DNA from: Kitasatospora aureofaciens
GTDB lineage: Bacteria > Actinomycetota > Actinomycetes > Streptomycetales > Streptomycetaceae
Reading direction: 5' to 3'
Length of the DNA stretch: 64,000 bases
NCBI RefSeq assembly: GCF_019192735.1
Contig: NZ_JAHTKP010000032.1
Coordinates: forward strand, 1-64,000
Below, piece after piece: positions 50,922 through 59,654 of the stretch; the stretch's first letter is position 1, and every line of letters begins with the position of its first letter. The position numbers and the translations under genes were made by a program. The notes beneath the pieces are model-generated. The model was not told where the DNA came from. It worked only from the letters and a program-made list of their open reading frames with translations, and searched no databases.

Positions 50922-51776
50922 ATGCCACCCCGCTTGTCGCCGACCGTGCGCCAGCAGCGCCTTGGCATCGAGCTGCGCAAGATGCGTGAACGCGTGGGCG
51001 TGACGCCCAAGAGCCTGGCCGCCACGCTGGGGACCGACCTGCCCAAGATCTCGCAGATGGAGAACGGGAAGTCCGGCATCAGCGCCGAGCGGCTCCGGAT
51101 CTGGGCGCGCACCTGCGACTGCGCCGACGGCCCCTACCTCGACGCGCTGCTCGCGATGACCCGGGACCGCCGGAAGTACTGGTGGGACGGCTACCGCGGC
51201 CGGATCCCGAGCGGGATCATCGACATCGCGGAGATGGAGCACCACGCGGAGGCGCTGACGATCCTGCACACCAGCTTCATCCCCGGGCTGCTGCAGACCT
51301 CGGCATACGCCACCGCCGTGTTCGCCCGGCTGCGCCCCCCGCTGCCCTGGCACGAGACGGACGTGCGGACGGCATTCCGGATTCAGCGCCAGCAGATCCT
51401 GGTCGACCGGCCGAAGCCGTACACCGCTTTCGTCCACGAATCCGCGCTGCGGATGCAGTTCGGCGGGCCTGCCGTGCTGCGCGAGCAGCTGCTCAGCCTG
51501 CTGGAGGATTCCGAGCGTCCCGGGGTGGAGATCCGGGCGATCCCGTTCAGCGTGGACACCTTTCCGGGTTCCGGGGAGAGCCTGTATCTCGCCTGCGGGC
51601 CGGTTCCGGAGCTGGACACCGTCCAGATCGATCTCTCCCAGGGGCCGAAGTTCGTGCACACCGACGCCGATCTGCGGACGTACCGCGAGATCAAGGCGGA
51701 GACCGAGGCGATCGCGCTCGGGCCGGACGAGTCCCGGGACTTCATCCGGACCATGCTGAATAAAGCCGTCGCATGA
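50922..51776 (+). CDS. XRE-family regulator with DUF5753 (WhiJ-like), copy 2
   Basis: 284 aa. Helix-turn-helix (RQQRLGIELRKMRERVGVTPKSLAATLGTDLPKISQMENGKSGIS) and DUF5753 (TILHTSFIPGLLQTSAYATAVF, FRIQRQQIL, AFVHESALRMQFGG, IRAIPFSVD). ATG 50922 is supported by GGAGAAGAG; the frame is open further upstream through the palindromes, which is a coincidence of composition. Its stop overlaps the DUF397 start (ATGA). Confidence 0.93.
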   Translation: MPPRLSPTVRQQRLGIELRKMRERVGVTPKSLAATLGTDLPKISQMENGKSGISAERLRIWARTCDCADGPYLDALLAMTRDRRKYWWDGYRGRIPSGIIDIAEMEHHAEALTILHTSFIPGLLQTSAYATAVFARLRPPLPWHETDVRTAFRIQRQQILVDRPKPYTAFVHESALRMQFGGPAVLREQLLSLLEDSERPGVEIRAIPFSVDTFPGSGESLYLACGPVPELDTVQIDLSQGPKFVHTDADLRTYREIKAETEAIALGPDESRDFIRTMLNKAVA

Positions 51777-51985
51777 GTGATTGGCAGAAGTCGTCGGCGA
51801 GCGGCGAGGCCAACGAGTGCGTCGAGATCAGGGCCGCCGACGGCCTGGTGGAGATCCGTGAGTCGGACCTCGCCGAGGTCGTCGTCCGGACCACGCCGCG
51901 CAAGTGGGCGGCGTTCGTCCGCGGAGTGAAGGCCGGGGAGTTCGACCGGTACTGCGACTTCGGCAGCGACTTCGGCGGGCTTTGA
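51773..51985 (+). CDS. DUF397 protein, partner of WhiJ-like copy 2
   Basis: 70 aa: DWQKSSASGEANECVEIRAADGLVEIRESDLAEVVVRTTPRKW. Coupled to the regulator by a 4-bp overlap, the standard arrangement for this pair. Confidence 0.94.
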   Translation: MSDWQKSSASGEANECVEIRAADGLVEIRESDLAEVVVRTTPRKWAAFVRGVKAGEFDRYCDFGSDFGGL

Positions 51986-52099
51986 TCCCGGTCGGCGGCC
52001 TACCGGCGGCGGTAGGCTTTGGCCCTCACAGTGGACCCTGCGCCTGGCACGGTATCCCCGGGCGGGGTGCGCGTGCGGGAGAAATCGGAGCATCCCAGG

Positions 52100-53833
52100 A
52101 TGGCTCGGCACCTGATCACCAGCGCCCTTCCGTACATCAACGGGATCAAGCACCTGGGCAACATGGTCGGGTCCATGCTCCCGGCGGACGTCTACTCCCG
52201 CTATCTGCGCCAGCGCGGCCACGAGGTGCTCTTCATCTGCGCGACGGACGAGCACGGCACCCCCGCCGAGCTGGCCGCGCAGGAGGCCGGGCTGCCGGTG
52301 GCCGAGTTCTGCACGCGGGCGCACGAGGCGCAGAAGGCGGTGTACGACGGGTTCGGGCTCTCGTTCGACTTCTTCGGCCGCAGTTCGTCCCCGCAGAACC
52401 GGGAGATCACCCAGGAGATCGCCCGCGAACTCCAGCGGAACGGCTTCATCGAGGAGCGCGCGATCCGCCAGGTGTACTCCAACGCCGACGGCCGCTTCCT
52501 GCCGGACCGGTACATCGTCGGCACCTGCCCGCACTGCGGCTACGACAAGGCGCGCGGCGACCAGTGCGAGAACTGCACCCGGGTGCTGGACCCGACCGAC
52601 CTGCTGGAGCCGCGCTCGGCGATCAGCGGCAGCGCCGACCTGGAGGTGCGGGAGACCAAGCACCTGTTCCTGCTCCAGTCGAAGCTCACCGAGGAGGTCG
52701 AGGAGTGGATCTCCGCCCACGGCGACGACTGGCCGGTGCTCGCCTCCTCGATCGCCCGCAAGTGGCTCACCGAGGGCCTGCAGGACCGCTCGATCACCCG
52801 TGACCTCGAATGGGGCGTCCCGGTGCCGGCCGACGTGTGGCCGGAGCTGGCGGCCGCGGGCAAGGTGTTCTACGTCTGGTTCGACGCGCCGATCGAGTAC
52901 ATCGGCGCCACCAAGGAGTGGGCGGACGCGGCCCCGGCCGGGCAGCTGCGGGACTGGAAGTCCTGGTGGTACGAGGCCGACGCGACCGTGCGCTACACCG
53001 AGTTCATGGCGAAGGACAACGTCCCGTTCCACACGGTGATGTTCCCGGCGACGATCCTCGGCTCGCGCCGGCCGTGGAAGAAGGTCGACTACGTCAAGGC
53101 CTTCAACTGGCTGACGTACTACGGCGGGAAGTTCTCCACCAGCCAGAAGCGCGGCATCTTCACGGACGTCGCGCTGGAGCTGCTGCCGGCCGACTACTGG
53201 CGCTACTTCCTGATGGCGCACGCTCCCGAGTCGGACGACTCCAGCTTCACGTGGGACCTGTTCGCCGGCGTCGTCAACAAGGACCTCGCCGACACCCTCG
53301 GCAACTTCGTCAACCGGGTGCTGTCCTTCAGCCGCAAGCGCTTCGGCGACCACGTCCCGGGCGGGCACGCGCCCGGCGAGGCGGAGCAGCGGCTGGGAGC
53401 GCAGATCGCCGACCTGCTGGCCGAGTACGAGGCCCAGCTGGACGCGCTCAACTTCCGCAAGGCCGCGCAGAGTCTGCGCGCGCTGTGGAGCGCGGGCAAC
53501 GCGTACCTGGACGAGAAGGCGCCGTGGCTCCAGGTGAAGACCGACCCGGAGGCGGCGGCGCTGACCCTGCGCACGGCGATGAACCTGATCCACCTGTACG
53601 CGGTGGTGTCGGAGCCGTTCATCCCGACGGCCGCGGCGGCGATGCGCGGGGCGTTCGCGTCGGCCGACGACGCCCCGGCGGCGTCCCGGCGGTGGGTGAG
53701 CGCCGCGGAGGCACGGGCGCTGGACCTGGTCCCGGCCGGGACGGCGTTCACGGTGCCGCCGGTGCTGTTCGCGAAGATCACGGACGAGGACCTGGCCGCC
53801 TGGACGGTCCGTTTCGGCGGCGAGTCGGCGTAG
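52100..53833 (+). CDS. metG: Methionyl-tRNA synthetase
   Basis: 577 aa. Class I synthetase: ALPYINGIKHLGN (HIGH region), CPHCGY...CENC zinc knuckle, FYVWFDAPIEYIG, and KFSTSQKRG in the place of KMSKS. The C-terminal anticodon-binding helices are present, and there is no tRNA-binding EMAP-like domain. ATG 52100 is used because homologues start MARHLITSALPYING; GGAG lies 9 nt upstream. A -10-like TAGGCT at 52013 implies a leader of about 80 nt. Confidence 0.96.
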   Translation: MARHLITSALPYINGIKHLGNMVGSMLPADVYSRYLRQRGHEVLFICATDEHGTPAELAAQEAGLPVAEFCTRAHEAQKAVYDGFGLSFDFFGRSSSPQNREITQEIARELQRNGFIEERAIRQVYSNADGRFLPDRYIVGTCPHCGYDKARGDQCENCTRVLDPTDLLEPRSAISGSADLEVRETKHLFLLQSKLTEEVEEWISAHGDDWPVLASSIARKWLTEGLQDRSITRDLEWGVPVPADVWPELAAAGKVFYVWFDAPIEYIGATKEWADAAPAGQLRDWKSWWYEADATVRYTEFMAKDNVPFHTVMFPATILGSRRPWKKVDYVKAFNWLTYYGGKFSTSQKRGIFTDVALELLPADYWRYFLMAHAPESDDSSFTWDLFAGVVNKDLADTLGNFVNRVLSFSRKRFGDHVPGGHAPGEAEQRLGAQIADLLAEYEAQLDALNFRKAAQSLRALWSAGNAYLDEKAPWLQVKTDPEAAALTLRTAMNLIHLYAVVSEPFIPTAAAAMRGAFASADDAPAASRRWVSAAEARALDLVPAGTAFTVPPVLFAKITDEDLAAWTVRFGGESA

Positions 53834-53844
53834 CGCGGGGACTT

Positions 53845-53895
53845 GGGCGTGTCTGACAATTCCCGCCTGGCGCACGGAAGTTGTCGGACACGCCC
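53845..53895. repeat. 51-bp palindromic element sharing MITE ends
   Basis: Starts GGGCGTGTCTGACAATTCCC, the end sequence of the element at 25565, and ends with an imperfect inverse copy. Located between convergent metG and cutA, where it can act as their terminator. Confidence 0.82.
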
Positions 53896-53947
53896 TGGGC
53901 GCAGCGGGAAGGCGGAGGCCGTCGGGTGAACCCGGCGTCCTCCGGCG

Positions 53948-54283
53948 TCAGTTGGGGGCGGCCGTCTCGGCGGTGACCCAGGCCAGGTAGCCGGGGCTGC
54001 CCGCGACCACCGGGACGGCGATCACCTCGGGCATCTCGTACGAGTGCCGGTCGGCGAGGAACGCGCTCAGCCGGTCGGCGAGTTCGGCCCGGGTCTTGAG
54101 GTCGATCCGCCACTCCTCGGCGTCCTGGACCTCCCCCTCCCACCAGTACACGGACCGGACGGGATACACCTGCGCACACGCGGCCAGCCGCTCGCGGACG
54201 GCGGCGGACGCCAGGACGCTGGCCTGGACCTCGGTCTCGTGGGTGGTCGTCACCACGACGAACCCGTGCTCGTTGGCTGCCAT
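53948..54283 (-). CDS. cutA: Divalent-cation tolerance protein CutA
   Basis: 111 aa. Typical CutA1: VVVTTTHETEVQASVLASAAVRERLAACAQVYPVRSVYWWEGEVQDAEEWRIDLKT and the end ...VIAVPVVAGSPGYLAWV. A trimeric PII-like cytoplasmic protein linked to copper tolerance; mechanism unclear. On its strand, TACCGT ends 7 nt before ATG (leaderless). Confidence 0.94.
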   Translation of the reverse strand: MAANEHGFVVVTTTHETEVQASVLASAAVRERLAACAQVYPVRSVYWWEGEVQDAEEWRIDLKTRAELADRLSAFLADRHSYEMPEVIAVPVVAGSPGYLAWVTAETAAPN

Positions 54284-54424
54284 ACCGGCGACGGTACCCG
54301 CCCGTCGGGATCTGACGCCGCGTCCGACGACCCTTGCAGCTCATATTCGCTCGAACCGGACGCCGGCAAGGCCCCCCACGCTCGGGCTCTGCCGCAGCAG
54401 CGGCCCGCCGGTACGCTTCCTGCC

Positions 54425-54736
54425 ATGGATGCCGACCTCGTCACCGCGTTGCGCGCACTCGCGAACCCGATGCGTCTGCAACTGCTGGTGTGGTTGCGCG
54501 AGCCCGAACGCCACTTCCCGCTGGACGAGGCCATCGCCGACCCGTACGAGGTCGGCATCTGCGTCAGCCACCTCCAGGCCAAGGCCGGCCTCGCCCAGTC
54601 GACCGTCTCCGCCTACATGGCCGAACTCCAGCGCGCCGGACTCGTCCGCGCCACCCGGATCGGCAAGTGGACCCACTACCGCCGCGACGAGGCCCGCATC
54701 GCCGACCTCGTCGGCACCCTCGGCCGCACGCTCTGA
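54425..54736 (+). CDS. ArsR-type helix-turn-helix regulator
   Basis: 103 aa winged helix: LVTALRALANPMRLQLLVWL, AGLAQSTVSAYMAELQRAGLVRATRIGKWTHYRRD. A Cys in GICVSHL within the recognition region may be a sensor residue. TACGCT at 54412-54417 ends 7 nt before ATG, no Shine-Dalgarno. Function as a metal or other repressor is inferred; its target is unknown. Confidence 0.88.
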   Translation: MDADLVTALRALANPMRLQLLVWLREPERHFPLDEAIADPYEVGICVSHLQAKAGLAQSTVSAYMAELQRAGLVRATRIGKWTHYRRDEARIADLVGTLGRTL

Positions 54737-54740
54737 ACCC

Positions 54741-54770
54741 CGGGTGCCACCGGCGTCCCGGCGGCACCCG
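54741..54770. terminator. Terminator between convergent arsR-type and methyltransferase genes
   Basis: Stem CGGGTGCC/GGCACCCG with inner complementary CGG/CCG, 4 bp after the regulator stop and 8 bp from the methyltransferase stop. Confidence 0.75.
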
Positions 54771-54778
54771 AGGAGCAC

Positions 54779-55660
54779 TCAGGCGGGGAGGGCCCGGGCG
54801 GTGTGGACGGTCATGGCGGACAGGAAGAACGCGTCCTGTCGGTGGAGGATGCCGGTGGGGGCGTGCTCGTCGAGGAGGGCGGCGAGGGTGGTCGCGTCCT
54901 CGGGGTCGAGATGGTCGGCGAGCTGGTCCCGCAGGCGGCTGAGTTGGGCGTGGAGGTGCTCGCGGGCGGGGCGGGCCAGCGGGGCCGGGTGGTCGACCAG
55001 GAAGGTGCGGGTGCCGGACGGGGTCAGGCCGGCCCGGCCGAGCATGGCCGTCCAGTCCTCCACCTCCTCGGTGGCGCCCGGGAGTTCGGCCCGCATCGTG
55101 CTGAAGCCGTCCTCGTGGGCCGCGTCGAGCCGGGCCTGGAAGCCGGGCCGGCCGAGGCCGAAGTCGCGCGGGAGGTAGCGCAGCGGCAGTCCGCGCTCCG
55201 CGACGGCGAGCAGGCCGCCGGGCCGCAGGCGGCCGGCCAGCGCAGTGAGGGCGGTCTGCTGGTCGCCGAGGTGGTGGATGGCGTTCGCGGACCAGATCAG
55301 GTCGGCCTCGCCCAGCTTGCCGAACTCATCGGGCAGGTCGGCCTGTTGGACGTTCAGCCGCCCGCCGGACCGGGTCCGGGCGCGCTCCAGCAGGGCCGCC
55401 GACTGGTCGACGGCAACCACCTCGGCGTCCGGGAAGACCTCGGCGAGCAGCCCGGCGATGACGCCCGGCCCGCTGCCGACGTCGAGCACCCGCCGGGCCT
55501 CGCCCCCGCCCGGCAGGTCGCGCAGCCACTGCGCGGCCGCGGTGACGGCGGGGGCGCGCAGTTCGGCCTCCCGTTCCAGGTGGGCGGCGAGGGCGTCCCA
55601 GTCGAAGTCGGCGGCAGGGACGTGGCCGTGGCCGTGGTGGTGGTGCTGGTGCTCGGACAT
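54779..55660 (-). CDS. Class I SAM-dependent methyltransferase with His-rich N-terminus
   Basis: 293 aa. Motif I VLDVGSGPGVIAGLLA, VVAVDQSAALLERA (acidic SAM contact), ADLIWSANAIHHLGD. The first residues are HQHHHHGHGH, a possible metal-binding tag. Substrate unknown. GGAGACC ribosome site. Confidence 0.88.
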   Translation of the reverse strand: MSEHQHHHHGHGHVPAADFDWDALAAHLEREAELRAPAVTAAAQWLRDLPGGGEARRVLDVGSGPGVIAGLLAEVFPDAEVVAVDQSAALLERARTRSGGRLNVQQADLPDEFGKLGEADLIWSANAIHHLGDQQTALTALAGRLRPGGLLAVAERGLPLRYLPRDFGLGRPGFQARLDAAHEDGFSTMRAELPGATEEVEDWTAMLGRAGLTPSGTRTFLVDHPAPLARPAREHLHAQLSRLRDQLADHLDPEDATTLAALLDEHAPTGILHRQDAFFLSAMTVHTARALPA

Positions 55661-55860
55661 GCAAGGTCTCCGATCGTGGGGACGGGACGGCGTGACGGAA
55701 CGGCGTACGGGAGGGAGCTTCCCCGCTCAGCTCCGAGGGCTTCGTGTTCGTCTCGCTCATGGCGGTCACACTCCACCGCCAGGCTGCGACCACCGCTACT
55801 GGAACGGCAAGCTTTGTTGCTGTTTCCGCAAACTGCTTCCCCGGGCCCACACACCAGGGC

Positions 55861-56787
55861 TCACCCGCCCGTCCGTCGCCAGTACGAGCGGGCGGCCACC
55901 GCCAGGGCCACGCCGTACACCGCGAACGCGCCGATGCCGATCCAGGCCACCAGCATCGCGTCCGTCGGGCTCGCGAACTCGCCCTTCCGGAGCGAGAACA
56001 CGCCGACGGTGCACAGCATCAGGTAGCCGAGCCCGACCACCCCGTACGGCGCCAGCGTGCCCGCGCCCAGCAGGGCGGGGACGAGCGGCAGCCAGCGCGG
56101 GACGCGACGGCCGCTCAGCGGCAGGGTCCACCGCGGGAAGACCTGCCCCCACGGGCGCACGAGACCCCAGAGCAGGAACACCCCGAGCGCGGCCAGCAGC
56201 GCGGTGCCGTCGATCCCCCAGGACTCCAGGGTGAGCCAGAGCCCGGAGGCGCCGTTGCGCTCGTTCCCGGCCCGCATCTCCGCGCCGCTCGCCCCGGCGA
56301 ACGTGCCGCCGAACGCCCAGGTCAGCTTCATCGCCGCGTACGGGATGAAGGCCAAGGTCCCTGCAATGGCCGCGAGTTGCACCGAATCGGGAGCGGCAGA
56401 GGCACCGACCGCCCGGACCGCATCAGGGCGCCGGACCCGGGCCGTCGCGACCAGCAGGACGGTACCCGCGGCCGCCAGCGCGCGCAGCACCGCGTTCGGC
56501 ACGTTGTCCACGCCCTCGCCGAACAGCAGCGTGACCACGTCCATGAGCAGGCTGAACGCCGTCGCCGCCGCCAGCCCCGCGAGCCCCCACAGCACCGGCC
56601 GCAGCCCCGGCACCGGCCACCCCCGGGCCACCGCCACCCCGGCCGGCACCGCAGCCGCCCCCACCCCGGCGACCACCCACCCCAGCCAGGAGACACCGAA
56701 CAGCGCCGTCCCGCTCATCGCGCAGCCCGCCCCGAACCCGGCATGGACGACTCCCCAGCCGGCCACTCCCCATCCGCTTCTCGTCAT
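55861..56787 (-). CDS. Integral membrane protein of unknown function
   Basis: 308 aa with about eight hydrophobic spans; loops FGEGVDNVPNAVLR and WAFGGTFAGASGAEMRAGNERNGASG. Family not recognised. ATG 56787 has GGAGG 5 nt upstream; the longer open frame is not needed. Divergent from the aldo/keto reductase. Confidence 0.78.
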   Translation of the reverse strand: MTRSGWGVAGWGVVHAGFGAGCAMSGTALFGVSWLGWVVAGVGAAAVPAGVAVARGWPVPGLRPVLWGLAGLAAATAFSLLMDVVTLLFGEGVDNVPNAVLRALAAAGTVLLVATARVRRPDAVRAVGASAAPDSVQLAAIAGTLAFIPYAAMKLTWAFGGTFAGASGAEMRAGNERNGASGLWLTLESWGIDGTALLAALGVFLLWGLVRPWGQVFPRWTLPLSGRRVPRWLPLVPALLGAGTLAPYGVVGLGYLMLCTVGVFSLRKGEFASPTDAMLVAWIGIGAFAVYGVALAVAARSYWRRTGG

Positions 56788-56869
56788 ACCTCCAGGCTCG
56801 CCCGCACACCCTCGCCCCGGCCTCCGCCGCCGTGACGAACCCGCTCCCCCTGCCGGGGGATCCCGGCCC

Positions 56870-56900
56870 TTGCGCTGGAGTGCACTCCAACTCCTAGCCT
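56870..56900 (+). promoter_or_regulatory. MerR-type promoter/operator
   Basis: TTGCGC, a 19-bp spacer containing the palindrome GGAGTGCACTCC, and TAGCCT. The overlong spacer with a central dyad is the hallmark of promoters activated by MerR-family regulators through DNA untwisting. No merR gene is in the vicinity. Confidence 0.82.
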
Positions 56901-56944
56901 CTGAGCCGTCAGACGGACCACCCACCACCAGGGGGAGCACGACC

Positions 56945-58000
56945 ATGCGCTACCGCGTCCTCGGCGGCACCGGCATCGAAGTGAGCGCCTACTGCCTCGG
57001 CACCATGATGTTCGGCGCGATCGGCAACCCCGACCACGACGACTGCATCCGGATCATCCACACCGCCCTCGACCGGGGCATCAACTTCGTGGACACCGCC
57101 GACATGTACTCGGCCGGCGAGTCCGAGGAGATCGTCGGCAAGGCGCTCGCCGCCCGCGGCGACCGGGACGAGATCGTGCTGGCCACCAAGGTGCACTTCC
57201 CGATGGGCGAGGGCCGCAACCGGGGCGGCAACTCGCGACGCTGGATCGTCCGGGAGGTCGAGGAGAGCCTGCGGCGGCTGCAGACCGACCGGATCGACCT
57301 CTACCAGGTGCACCGGCCGGACCACACCACCGACATCGAGGAGACCCTCTCCACCCTCGACGACCTCGTCCGGGCCGGCAAGATCCGCGCCTTCGGCTGC
57401 TCCACCTTCCCCGCCGAGCAGATCGTCGAGGCGCACCACGTCGCCGAACGCCGCGGCCTGCCGCGCTTCCGCACCGAGCAGCCGCCGTACTCGCTGCTCG
57501 CCCGCGGCATCGAGGCGAACGTGCTGCCCGTCGTCCAGCAGCTCGGCATGGGCGCGCTGACCTGGAGCCCGCTCGCCTCCGGCTTCCTCACCGGCCGCTA
57601 CCGCAAGGGCCGTCCGATCGACCTCACCGCCGGCCGCGCCGCCATCAACCCGGCCCGCTTCGACCCGGAGCTGGCGCTCACCGCCACCAAGCTGGAGGCC
57701 GTCGAGGCCTTCACCGCGCTCGCCGAGGAGCTCGGCCGCACGCTCCCCGAGCTGGCCGTCGCCTTCCCGCCGGCCCACCCGGCCGTCACCTCGGTGATCC
57801 TCGGCCCGCGCACGATGGAGCAGCTCGAAGCGGCGCTCAAGGGCGCCGACCTCGTCCTCGACGACGCCACCCTCGACCGCATCGACGCCATCGTCCCGCC
57901 CGGCACCAACGTGTACCAGCCCGACGGCGTCTGGCAGCCCCCGGCGCTCACCACCCCCGCCCTCCGCCGCCGGCCCGCCTCGGACCGTTCCGCGAGCTGA
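56945..58000 (+). CDS. Aldo/keto reductase
   Basis: 351 aa. AKR fold with catalytic Asp50, Tyr55 and Lys82 (FVDTADMYS, LATKV) and IDLYQVHRPD. NADPH-dependent reduction of aldehydes or ketones; close to the YajO/Tas branch. Transcribed from the MerR-type promoter, so it is probably induced by an electrophile, redox-cycling compound or drug. Confidence 0.93.
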   Translation: MRYRVLGGTGIEVSAYCLGTMMFGAIGNPDHDDCIRIIHTALDRGINFVDTADMYSAGESEEIVGKALAARGDRDEIVLATKVHFPMGEGRNRGGNSRRWIVREVEESLRRLQTDRIDLYQVHRPDHTTDIEETLSTLDDLVRAGKIRAFGCSTFPAEQIVEAHHVAERRGLPRFRTEQPPYSLLARGIEANVLPVVQQLGMGALTWSPLASGFLTGRYRKGRPIDLTAGRAAINPARFDPELALTATKLEAVEAFTALAEELGRTLPELAVAFPPAHPAVTSVILGPRTMEQLEAALKGADLVLDDATLDRIDAIVPPGTNVYQPDGVWQPPALTTPALRRRPASDRSAS

Positions 58001-58028
58001 CGGCTCGGCGAGCTGACGCCAAAGCGAC

Positions 58029-58062
58029 GCCTGCGGGGAGCCACCAGCGGCTCCCCGCAGGC
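58029..58062. terminator. Bidirectional terminator
   Basis: Perfect 14-bp stem GCCTGCGGGGAGCC/GGCTCCCCGCAGGC between the convergent reductase and acetyltransferase genes. Confidence 0.92.
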
Positions 58063-58068
58063 CAGTTA

Positions 58069-58638
58069 CTACTCCCTCGGTGCGGCGAAGCACTGCACCA
58101 CGACGCTGCGGCCCCCGCTCCACTGCTGGTCCACACTGCCCAGCCACGTCCAGCCGAGGCGCCGGTAGCAGGCCACCGCCCCCGTGTCGGTGGCTAGCAC
58201 GTCGAGGACGGGATGCAGGCCGAGGGCCCGCGCGTGCGTCAGCGCGTTCGCCATCAGGCGCGCGCCGATGCCGTGGCCGCGCGCGGCGGGGGCGACGTAG
58301 AGCCGGCTGATCACGGCGGTCAGTTCCGGCCGCGCCCCGGTGCGGCGGCTCCACAGAAGGGGAGCGACGTCTCCGGGCGTGCTGCGCGCGAGGCCGATGT
58401 GCCCGGCGGGGCGGCCGTCCAGCTCGGCCACCCAGGCGGCGAGGAGGCCGTCGGGCGTGAGCCAGTCGGCGGGCCGGTCGGGCCAGTCGGTGGGGTAGCC
58501 GTCGGCGGTGTGGACGTCGTCGAGCAGCCGGACGCAGTCGGCGAGGTCGGTCACGCGGCGCCGGCGGACGGACACCCCTGCCCCGGCCTGCCGTGAACCG
58601 GACGCGACGACGTTGGCGCGTTCTTCAAGGTCAGCCAT
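58069..58638 (-). CDS. GNAT N-acetyltransferase
   Basis: 189 aa. Acetyl-CoA motif RLYVAPAARGHGIGARLM and AVACYRRLGW in the usual places. Substrate unknown. TAACGT (minus strand, 58645-58650) ends 6 nt before ATG, without Shine-Dalgarno, so probably leaderless. Confidence 0.9.
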   Translation of the reverse strand: MADLEERANVVASGSRQAGAGVSVRRRRVTDLADCVRLLDDVHTADGYPTDWPDRPADWLTPDGLLAAWVAELDGRPAGHIGLARSTPGDVAPLLWSRRTGARPELTAVISRLYVAPAARGHGIGARLMANALTHARALGLHPVLDVLATDTGAVACYRRLGWTWLGSVDQQWSGGRSVVVQCFAAPRE

Positions 58639-58661
58639 GCCGGTACGTTACCGGCCGGGCC

Positions 58662-59558
58662 TCACCGACGCAGCAGGTCGACGACGCCGGTCAGGTCCTC
58701 GTCCCCGCCGCCGATCGCGAGGCGGCGCTCCATCAACCGAAAGTACGGCGCGAGCAGTTCGTCGCTCACCCCCTGCTCCTCGGCCGTGCGCAGCAGCGTC
58801 TGCCGGCCCGCCACCTGCATCGCCAGGTTCGACACCACGTCCTTGGTGTAGTCCCCGCTCTCCAGCTGCTCGGCGGTCTTCGCGATGGACCCGCTCATCG
58901 CGGTGACCCAACTCCCCAGCAGCGGAGCCAGATCGCCCGGCGCGACCGCCTCCTCGCGGATCAGCGCGAACGCGTGCGCGACCCCGGCGAACATCCCGTA
59001 CATCGCGCTGAGCAGCGCCACGTCGTGCAGCGCCGCGTACCCGGCGTCCGCGCCGACGTAGCGGGCGCCGGCCGGGACGGCAAGGACCGCCCGGTGCTCG
59101 TCGAACAGATCGGCCGAGCCGCTGTAGAACACGTACGGCCCGGCGGCCGGGACGCCGATCATCGGCGGGACGGCCATGATCCCGCCGTCCAGGTAGCGGG
59201 CGCCGCGTTCTGCGGCCCAGGCGGCGCGGGCACGGGCCTGGGCGGGGGTGCCGGTGACGAGGTTGACGACGTCCTTGCCCGCGAGGTCGGCGCCGGCGAG
59301 CGTCTCCTCGACGGACGCGTCGTCGAGGAGGCAGACGACCACCAGACGGTTGGCCGCGACGGCCTCGGCGGCGACGGCGGCAACGGCCGCGCCTTCGGCG
59401 GCGAACGCGTCGGCGCGGGCGGGGGTACGGTTCCAGACGGTCAGCGGGTGCCCGGCGGCGAGCCAGGTCCGGGCGAGGGCGGCGCCCATCGCGCCGAGGC
59501 CGAGGAGTGTGACGGGGGTCTTCTCAACTGCGGTCTTCTCAACTGCGTGCTGTGCCAT
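58662..59558 (-). CDS. NAD(P)-dependent oxidoreductase, imine-reductase-like
   Basis: 298 aa. N-terminal Rossmann loop GLGAMG (20-25) with VWNRTPARAD (Arg favours NADP), then YLDGGIMAVPPMIG, characteristic of imine reductases within the 6-phosphogluconate/beta-hydroxyacid dehydrogenase family, and a helical C-terminal dimerisation domain. ATG 59558 follows GAGG. Divergent from and probably controlled by the HxlR regulator. Confidence 0.87.
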   Translation of the reverse strand: MAQHAVEKTAVEKTPVTLLGLGAMGAALARTWLAAGHPLTVWNRTPARADAFAAEGAAVAAVAAEAVAANRLVVVCLLDDASVEETLAGADLAGKDVVNLVTGTPAQARARAAWAAERGARYLDGGIMAVPPMIGVPAAGPYVFYSGSADLFDEHRAVLAVPAGARYVGADAGYAALHDVALLSAMYGMFAGVAHAFALIREEAVAPGDLAPLLGSWVTAMSGSIAKTAEQLESGDYTKDVVSNLAMQVAGRQTLLRTAEEQGVSDELLAPYFRLMERRLAIGGGDEDLTGVVDLLRR

Positions 59559-59599
59559 GCCGATCAGCCTCGTCCGGGCCCCGCGGACGATCAAGTACG

Positions 59600-59611
59600 C
59601 ACTTCGAAGTG
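59600..59611. promoter_or_regulatory. Candidate HxlR operator
   Basis: Perfect palindrome CACTTCGAAGTG between the divergent imine-reductase-like and HxlR genes; a further AAGTAC half-site lies just to the left. Confidence 0.65.
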
Positions 59612-59654
59612 GGTGGTTACCCTGGGGTGAGCGACGAGGTCGGGAGGGGTGGCG

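Noticed and set aside
55661..55860. Possible small gene between methyltransferase and membrane protein
   Set aside because: Several short frames overlap but none has a ribosome site together with plausible coding composition.
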